Assembly: GCF_037975245.1 (NCBI RefSeq)
Contig: NC_092577.1
Span: forward strand, 5,726,001-5,790,000
DNA from: Apostichopus japonicus
Lineage: Eukaryota > Echinodermata > Holothuroidea > Aspidochirotida > Stichopodidae
Length of the DNA: 64,000 nt
Reading direction: 5' to 3'
Shown: positions 11,100 through 20,962 of the stretch, in pieces
How the letters are laid out: each line of letters opens with the position of its first letter
Numbering within the stretch: position 1 is the stretch's first letter
Notes under the pieces: model-generated
What the model was told of the DNA's origin: nothing
Databases searched by the model: none
Seen by the model: the letters and a program-made list of their open reading frames with translations, nothing else
Program-made: the position numbers and the translations under genes

Positions 11100-14000
11100 G
11101 TGGCACTTTTGATGTGACGAGAGACCCTTGTTTAAACAATCATTATAATAAGCCAATGTCTGTGTGGAATTTCGTGAAAAGGATACCTTTACTCCTAACA
11201 CAATCCACTGAAATACGATAGCTTCAGATATGCGGGCAGAAAGAACGCAGTGAAATGGTTTTGGAGTTACAAGCCATTTTAGGATTTTATGTATGCAATT
11301 TTACAGGCAATGCAAACTCTCCTGATACATCAATCCATTGAAGTATTAAACTAAGAACGATTTGTCTACAGCTCCCGATTCATGAACACTTTAACATCCT
11401 TCAAGCACTCTTACCACGTTGTAAAATGCTTCGCTAATGCATTTCTGATCAGTGAATCAGTAATTCAAACAGAATAAATGTGCAATCTTGACATGATTAA
11501 ATTTATTCTGCAGATTTTCCACGTTAACATTTAAAGCTAAACGTTTTACCCTGACAGACAATTTTAGGGCCTTTTGATGCATTTCCAAGGGAAGGGGGGA
11601 GTATAACAACGAAATTGATCGGAGAATCGAAGGGTGTATGAGGCTAGGCTGTTTCTTGCGGGGTGGGATCGGGTGGGGAATGTACCAACAAGGGGGGTGA
11701 ATGTTTGGTCGTGAAGCCCGTGGAAGCAGCAGTGTCAGATATTTATTTGGTCCTTCTATTAATTACCCAGCACAATTATACAAGTCAGAAAGAGGAATTT
11801 ACTCTTGAATGATTTGTAACGTAAGTATCACTGAGATGTGATGGTGGTTATGAACCTAAATCCTGTGGAATTTGAAGAAAGTTTCAGATACCCCTATCAT
11901 TACATGTTCGTAGAAATTTGCAAGCACAAAAAGTGCATGGAAAACTTTTAAGATAATCTTGGGCTATTATAGTACTTGTAGCTCTTGTATAACCAATAGT
12001 GTGTGCGTTTGTTGTTGTTGTTGAAGGGAGATTCCAAATTTTCCGCGATTGACTTAGGAAAATAAGGACATGATTTTTTTGGGGAGGGACATAGATAAAT
12101 GAATTAAGGTATTTTTTCTTCATAAAGGAGTGGTACTGCCGTGGGCTAATTGGAGCCGACTCTCATGTAAGAGGTCTGGTGGCGAAATTTATTTTGTGTT
12201 CTGAAGAAAACGGCAATATTCTACCAAAAGTGAACTTGAAGCAAACAGGTGTGATGTCATAGTTGCACACTTACAAATAATGATTTGACCTTGGATGGGA
12301 TAGGATTACTAGTTTGTTTTAAGGGGATGTGAAGTTTAAAAAATATCAATACCTATGGTACATTCATATTATAAATGCATCGAATTGTGGAGTATAAAAT
12401 TAGACGTAAATTAGTGTGCAACAATGACGTCACACCTGTTTGCTCCAAGTTTACTTTTGGTACGGAAGGTGGCAATTTCAACTGTCAATATCTCAAAATA
12501 GAAGAAATAGGAATTGAATGCAAATTTCACCAGAATGCTTAGATTATGTTCCCCTTTAACATATTGAAAAAGAACAGTATGACCTCGATTATTCTGTTAA
12601 CTGTTTCTTGAGGGCAACGTGATATGAACGTTGGTTATATCAATACTACCTTGTTATTAATATTTGATTTCTTCTATATTCACTATAATCGAATTACACA
12701 TGTCAATCAAGCCGAAACATGTATTGTTTTATAAATCACCTCCGTAAGTTGATATCATGAGGGTAAGATTGTAATTGAACCCACTTTAGAATCAGAATAT
12801 AATAGGATTCAAGCTGCATTGAAATTCTAGGCTGCTCAATTCTTTACTTTTATGCATGGGCGGGATTCCGGGGGGGGGCAAGACCAGACCTTAGTTCACT
12901 TTTGTGTCGTTTTTGCAGACAAATGTGCACAACCCTAATCGAAATTATTCCCCCAGAACAGCTCTATCAAATAGGCCTATTTGTTTCGAATCTAAGTCGA
13001 ACTTGTGTTTAACATCGTAACATGTAGCATGCAGAATAACTGGAGCTGGAGCTAGCACATGGTTCGCAGCACAGGTTACGAATCCTGGAGCTAACACACT
13101 AGCGATTCAATTCTGCATGTGATGAATCCTCATAAAAGTTTGATGTATTAAGTCAACTTTCTTTTTCTCATAACAAATGTCACCCAAGAAAGACCTTGGC
13201 CACATATAACATACTACATAACTATTCCAACCCTCACCCCAGTCCCTCAGCCCCACCCCACCTTCACCCTCACCCCAGCATTGAGACTGTGTGATCATAG
13301 CCAGGTGTGCTTCACGATTCCCTTAGGAAGAAACAGATACTACTATACGTGGTATTAGTATTACCCAAAAGGCCGAGAAGCGAGTACTTTTTTAAGAAAA
13401 AAACAACCACGATAGAACCTGGGCACGGAAAACCAAAGAACCAAACGAGTGGTCCGTTCTCAACACCAGTCCCTTGCATTGAAACTGTGATTGTCAACCA
13501 TCGTCAGGTGTGTATCACCGTTCTTCTACCATGTTTGAATATAACGCTACACAGGATCTTAGCCAATAAGGCAGAAGAAGCGAGGGGGTGTTTGCAAATA
13601 TTGTGATAACCCACCTGTAATCTTTACTTCATTATTACCTAATAATGACATTTATGTTAGCACACTAAACTACTTACCTTCTGTATGAAACTATGGTATC
13701 ACATTAAAGACAAATTTATCACATTTCTAACATGAATATTCATGAAGGGTATCCTCTGAATAGCATAATGTTTGTATTAGCAGTCATTTGTGAGTTGTTC
13801 TTCACAAACAGTTTATCATATAAGATACAACAATGATTGAATATTCTGCTCCTTTGAAGAAGAGCAAAAATGTGAAGAAAAATCAAAAACAGAACTTTTA
13901 ACGTTAGGTTAGAATTATTACACCTGCTCACTTTGGATGAAAATAGTGACATTATTTTTCCTTAGAAAAAAAAGGAATGCAAATATTTTATGCAAATTTC

Positions 14001-14521
14001 AGCAACGCAACATTTAATGTGCCATGTTTTTGACAGACGTTAACAGAGTTACTCAATATAAGAAATGTAGTTTAATTAAAACTGAGTCAAAACTGATTAT
14101 CTTATTTCCTTTCTTTGCTAGAGCAATATCAACCCGTGATCTTTCAGTTACAACCTCAGTGTTATTGATCAAAAGCAATCGCTTGATTCGTCAAAATCAG
14201 TTTTGAATTTGACCTTGCCAAATGAGTGCAGATAGAATCCGATACAAGGAACGAGCTAACGTCACATAAATATTCATACCATGTTAACCAATGACATGGT
14301 TCCGTACACTCTGGATCTTAAGCTCTGTTAAATAATTATTATATTTGAACTTGATTGCCGAGTGAAGCTCATAACTTTCTCGAGGGTGAACGAGAAAGCG
14401 TCGACAAGCGGAACAAGGTTAGTTTCATGCACTTTTAAAAGTTAGGTAAAAAATTAGTTTAGGTACCATACCTGTATGAATTAGGTAAAATATCTATTAT
14501 CATAACTTGAATATCGAATCG

Positions 14522-14523
<2 letters not shown>
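11100..14523. other. Intergenic, no gene recognised; one imperfect inverted repeat
   Basis: Apart from the inverted repeat at 12205-12481, a G-run at 12870-12880 and C-rich sequence near 13230-13275, nothing recognisable is seen. A 99-codon plus-strand frame at 13307-13606 has no family resemblance. Confidence 0.5.
12205..12481. repeat. Inverted repeat with about 60-bp arms
   Basis: The left arm (12205-12270) holds CCAAAAGTGAACTTG and AGCAAACAGGTGTGATGTCAT. The right arm (12416-12481) carries their reverse complement with a few substitutions. A spacer of about 145 bp separates them. A decayed MITE is likely, but no target duplication was found. Confidence 0.65.

Positions 14524-14600
<77 letters not shown>
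14524..14600. repeat. (TA)n microsatellite
   Basis: Pure TA array upstream of the PAN-module gene. Confidence 0.95.
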
Positions 14601-14679
14601 GAGACTAAAGGAAAAACTAATAAATCAAGTAAATTAAGATGTGCACTGTGGCACTGTGAATATAATTCTGGCAGTTTTT

Positions 14680-14752
14680 GATCATCATCATCGTCATCGT
14701 CATCGCCGTCGTCGTCGTCGTCGTCATCATCATCATCATCATCATCATTATC
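14680..14752. repeat. (TCA/TCG)n trinucleotide repeat
   Basis: TCA units pass through a TCG/CCG block and back to TCA over about 70 bp, ending roughly 85 bp before the first coding exon of the PAN-module gene. It would lie in a promoter, 5' UTR or upstream intron. Confidence 0.85.
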
Positions 14753-14838
14753 AGTTTCTAATATGGTTCGTATGGACCAAACTGTATATCACGCCTCGTT
14801 TTTGAACAATTTTCCTGTTTCAATCCATTCCTTTTCAG

Positions 14839-14899
14839 ATGATGAGTTACGCATTGATCCAAGTACTCCTTTTCTTCATTCCGTTTTGCCTCGGACAAA
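14839..14899 (+). CDS. PAN-module gene, exon 1 (signal peptide)
   Basis: ATGATG start, hydrophobic core LLFFIPFCLG, donor gtaagt at 14900. Ends with one base of the next codon. Confidence 0.8.
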
Positions 14900-17800
14900 G
14901 TAAGTTTATTTGCACATCCTTTGTTTTCATCAGCACAGTGCCCATTCCGTAAGGTAGATTTGCATGATAATAAAAATTACCCTTAATCATTGTCCCTATT
15001 TTTTATAGTGATTTGGAAGGTTTCAAACCCATTGTCAAGAATGCATCATATATAGAAGCTTATGGCATTGACATGAAATATATATACTTTTGGTAGATTG
15101 TTTAGAGGCTTCTGACCTTTTATTTCACCATGTAATGTATAATATTCCCAGTATGGGTATAGGTACATCCATAAAGGAATTGACCATTAACCCCCCCCCC
15201 CCCCCCCCACCCACACCCTCGCATAATGTACACAATGATACACTTGTTGTTTGCAAACTCATACTCTAGGGCACTGGTATATTTCTCCGAAATAAAAACA
15301 GTTGAATCAGTTAAATCCTGCTTTTTCTTAATAATTTTTTGTATTCAGCTACATTTGTCGTAGACATTGTAACCGAACAAAAATTGAAAAAAAAAATTGA
15401 ATTTCCATTCACATACCTGAAAACAAGTGACTATGGATTTCCAATATTGGTTTGCAGTACTAAGACATGCGTTACTTTATGAGATTTGCACTCACTGGAG
15501 CCAACTCTTGTTATTTCTTAGATGGGAAGTGGACAGAAGACGCCGAAGGTTGCATTAGAGGGAAAAATGATTGGGATGGCACGGCATCTTCTTTCCAGGC
15601 ATGCCAGTTGAGCTGTGAGTCACAGGACTCGTTCACTTGTTTGTCGATCGACTACAAGGATGGACGCTGTAAACACTGCAGATATAATCGACATAGTGTC
15701 AGGCCTACCGGAGACTTTACCCAACCGTGCTACAATGGCGATTCATGGCACTATGCTGAGCGTTTAGACGTTGGTAAGTTATCGTTTTCTTTTTGCCTTA
15801 AACAGCTTTAATGCTTACTTGTATAAACTTTAAAGAAAAAAAAATAAAACAAAATCATATTAAGTTTTCAATTTTGCTATGTGAGCAATTATTAGGATTA
15901 ACACACGATACGTTTTCTACCATTACCAGACAAATGTAAATTACATTTAGTATTTTACGGATTTGGTTCATTTCAAGTGCCCGTACCTAATTTATAGGCT
16001 ACACTGTAAAAAATTTCTCTGTATATTTACAAAAGAAAAGCTGTCAATTAGTTTCCATCTGTTTTTTCATCAGTGTACAACAGCAACTGTAAATGCACAA
16101 CTACGGTTTGTGTAGGAACAGATTCATTTCTATTTATTCATGTAGAATTTTATGTGGCAACATGGAAAAAGTGATGTAAAATTCAAAATACTTTTTGTAT
16201 ATTGGTCGAACTTTTTTCGTTTCTAGACAGAATGTTTCCGTTAATTTACCAAATAACAGTTTGTATACACGATAAAAAGTTGTGGTTGAAAGTAAAAATT
16301 ATGTATTCAAATGAAGCTGCTATATATGGGTAAAGTAATTTGTGATCCTGGGCGAATCCTTTGTAGAGAGGAATTTGTTGTACATGAAAGAGATTTAGAT
16401 GACAAAATAAACGTTATACCAAGAGGAACACATTGAGAGAGTCAAATTTACCAAACACACATATCTTTATTTACCAACATGCAATCTTGACAGGTGTTTT
16501 AAACTTTTAGAATATCATAAACAGCAAATGTGGAATTAGCACTGCAAACAACAATGTAACAATATATTACACTAACATGAACAGTTTAGATATCATTCCA
16601 AAACAGGGATAAAGTGTGAATTTGTCTACCAGTGCGTTGAAAAACAGTGATATTATCATACTACTACTAAACTATTTCAGCATATTAATCTGGACTTTCC
16701 TGATGATATTAGACTCCCAAAGGTAAAATACTATTTAAGCAAGATTGATAAATGCTGAATAGCAGGGGGTCAATTTACCTTATGAACCTACCAAGGATAC
16801 TGCTGTCCATTGTACTCTTACAAAGAGATAGTGTCTAGAATGAAAGAGCAACGACTAAAAAATACTACTCTATGACATACTAAAGAAATAAGAAACAAAA
16901 CAATAACATGAACCTGGAAACCACTTAAGTTGCATTGAAACTGAACCTGAAACAAAAAGCTATTAACAGTGTGAAACTCAAATACTATTTATATGCTTAG
17001 AGTACTTAAAAGGATTTCTTCTAGTAAAAATACTTTGTTTCGAATGAGTACAGTTGCTACCCTTGGAAATAAGCTTTACTGCTATCAGAACAACTCCCAA
17101 ATCAATAGAAAGAAAAAAGAAAACAGTTAGATTGATGGTCAATGTCAAAGTGATGAAACTTCCATTGAAATGCTCAGGCACACTGGGATATTTTTTTGAT
17201 AAAATGAACCCTTTCCAATATATAGAACAATCAGAAAATCTACTTGACAGTGCTCAAATTTGGGATATTTTTATATAATTACATCCAACTTGTACTGTAA
17301 AAGCTACGAGGTTGTTCTATACAGAATCATATTTTGTATTTAAGAAAATACAATGTTTGGTTAAAAGACTTCTGAAGCAAGCAGATTACCTTATTGTTTA
17401 TTAAGTATTTTAAAAATCAACTTTAAGTTACATTGTAACATGAATCTGTAAAATTTAGTGATTTATAGCAGAATAGTTCACAGATTCAGCGCTTTTGAAA
17501 TGGAGGTATCATTTAACAAAAAGTATACGGCATTAAACAAAACAAAATTAAATGCAGTTAGCTCAAGTAGCTTAATACTTTTGGCCACATTCACTGCATA
17601 TCTCACTCTCTACTTTCCTTCATCCGCTCACAAAGAGAAGTTACTTTCGGATTTATACACCATCTGTAAGATTTCTTTGCCCTAGACCCTCTCCCTGGAT
17701 CAATCTCGAACAGTATTCTGTAGGGAATAATTTGAAAAAAGTTTCATGAGTCCAATCTATCCTTGTTTACCAAAAACATCCTAGTGCTTAAAAACTAAAT

Positions 17801-20800
17801 TTATTCAATTTTGGTAATAGTATCCCCAAAATTAGTTAAACTTCACATAAAAGTTATATATAAATATATATATATAAGTAAAAGTTTGTATCCATTTTAT
17901 TATATATAAACTGTTGTTATTTGCATGCCGTGACAGGTGCACTAGTAGTTTAATGAAAACATTTAATGTTGCACAACATTTGTTGGCATTGACAGTTCTT
18001 CTTTGCAGTTCTTCTTGCATGATCTCAACAAGATGGAGGAACTGTAGTTTGAATGCACCTCCTTTGTTAATCTGTCAAGAAACTAGGTTTAAACTGTACC
18101 TCTGTATGTATTCCATGGTTGCTTGAACCTCGAGCTATGGGATAGCATATGTTGAACACATAGTAGCTCATGAACAACATCTTCAACGCAGCAATAATGG
18201 ATGTAGGATACAGCAGAGGTCCCGATCAACTGTTATTGCCATTCTGTTTCTAAGAAATGGATTGCAACCTGTTACATAAAAACAAAAGCATTTTTTATTA
18301 ATATCTTAAAGTATAAAGATCCATGGATTATAATTTTAAAAGCAATTTCATTCAGAAATTATGCAAGAGTAGCCTGCAAGTGAAACTCTTGCACTCTGGA
18401 TGAATCCAGTGGTCACCGTGATGCACTTTACTACAAAAAAAGTCAAAACCTGATGATCTAGTGCATAGATATGTGAGACCAATCATAGTCTTAGGATAGA
18501 GATAAAATGAGTGTTTCAATACCATCTTCTCTATGGTCATGATAGAAGTGACTTTTCAAAGCTGAATAACTTACAAAAATTCTGTTGCACTTTTCTTCAG
18601 GACACGTAAATTGAAAATTTGGTTGATTTTGATGAAGCGGGTAGTGACACATCTTTCTAGCTGCAGTATCAGAGTGAACACCACATGAACAAGTAACCAT
18701 CTGCAAGAGAGTAAAAACATATGGAAATTAAAACCTTTCGGAAATGGGTCAGGCTCTCCAACAATACATTACAAATCCGGTGCCCCTGACTATTCCATCT
18801 CAGGTTTAGCTGAAGCCAATCCTATGAAAGGAAAACAAACAAACACTTTTGGTTACATATATATTGACAGATGACAAATCATATCAGTTAATACTGTAAG
18901 TAGGTTACAGTTTGGCATAATTCATAACACCCACAATCAACACATTCATGCTAAGATCGGGTTAGTATAGCATACAACAGTGCATACATCAACTGTTCAT
19001 GATACTTAAAGTAGGCTAGGGGCAATTAGCAGCTCAGGCACAGTTCTGGATGGGTGGGGGGGGGGGGGAGGAGGGCTAGGAGGTAGACTTTGCCTGTAAT
19101 TTTTTTCTAGCTCGCAATTATCACAATTCCCCTTTACAAAGAAATTTCCTTCAGGAATTTTTTGTATAGTTAACTTCCACCTAAGCCCCCTCCCACTCAA
19201 ACATACCTATAAATACTAAATTTCGAGTTCAAACATCTTTGGTTCTTGTGATATCGTGTTTATACGCCAAGGCATCAAATGACAGGCACATAGTACATAC
19301 AGGGTTTCCCCATTACATGCAGTAGCATCCTTCAGAATTGAACAAGGAATAACAAATGGTTTTACCGACCAATAATTAGTTTTCAAAATTCAGCGAGAAA
19401 AAGAAAACAAGTTGTATTAGTAAAATTCTGATTTATCACTGGAAAAACGTGATTTATCAGACAAAATTTTTTTTTTTATTGATCGATGATCTATTTTAGT
19501 GATAGACCAGAGTTTGTTAACCATAAACCTAGCCTAGATTGTTCATTTCTGAATTTTAACATTTGGCGTGCCATAGGGGACTGCACGACTCCCCCAAGAT
19601 TCAGGACGGGACTGCACGACTCCCCCAAGATTTAGTGTAAGCCGATCGGGGGCTTCAAACTAAACAGTAAAAGTGATATCAAGAAGTTTCCTAAGAGAAT
19701 CTATGTTATATAATAAAGCATAGATACTGATTGGTGACCAGTGTCTAGGCTGCGTTATATCACATCCAATAGAAACGATACCGCGAAAGAATGAATGTAA
19801 GCTTAGGTTTGGTATGACTGTCAAAACAGCTACGACGATATGCTAGAAATAAGCGATCGTATATGCTCGCCTAACAAAGAACTGCCATAGCATCCTGTGC
19901 TAGTATGCACACAATGGACCGACAGAGAGCTGTGCTGTCGGCCTAGCCTACTTGCTTTGCCGCTTATTTCAAAACAAGCAAACCAACAAACGAACGTTTA
20001 ATAAATGCTTACGTAAAAAGTAACAGTTTCATATGACTCAATTCACTATAGTTGCACTCATGTTAGATTAAAAAGGACTACAAAGCTTTGAAATCATAAC
20101 TTACCGTAATTACAGCGGTTTCGGACCTTCGGTGCGCGCGCCCAGCGTCATTCAACTGTAAGTAGTGTACAAAGGTCATCTACAACTTTGCGACACAGTT
20201 GTTAACTTTACTATTTCGGAAAAAACTCGTTGATTGCGTAAGACTAAACGTATATGCTACTTTCTATCATTCCAACAACATGTAAAATACGGTTCTCGTT
20301 TTATGATGCAAGATTTGGTGTAACGTTTTCGCGGTCACTTCGACCGCATAATGAAAACTTGGATCGAGCCTGATGCTTTTGTTCCGACACAGCAGTTGAT
20401 GTATTGTTATGAACATTTTGTTCCCATATACAGAAAATGTTGTTACAATACATTTTGTAAATGGACAACAATTTTTTTTAACAACATGATTAATTTTAGT
20501 AGATGAACGGCGTAAAGCTGTTATATCACAGACATTTTTTACAGTGTAGATATGCATAGAATGCGTCACCATAAACTGTTTTTTTTTATTCCTGTGGCTG
20601 ATCCCCTAATGTTTAAGTCGTATTCATTAATTAGGTAATTAATCAATAACACCAGAGGTCACAATGGATGTCAAATGTTACGATTAGCCAGGTATATTAA
20701 AAACAAGAAGTGAGTCCAGACGTTAGAGTATTACAAATCTTTAAGCACAAACAGTCTATTGTTTTTTTTTAGTCATTGTGTTTCAATCAGCATGAAGAAA

Positions 20801-20867
20801 TGTCCGTGACAATATTTAGATTTCTTACGGAACAGTGTTGTTTTTTTTGTGCAAAATAATAGTAGTA

Positions 20868-20962
<95 letters not shown>

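Noticed and set aside
13307-13606. 99-codon plus-strand frame as a gene
   Set aside because: No recognised domain, no splice-site support, low-complexity lysine and proline patches.
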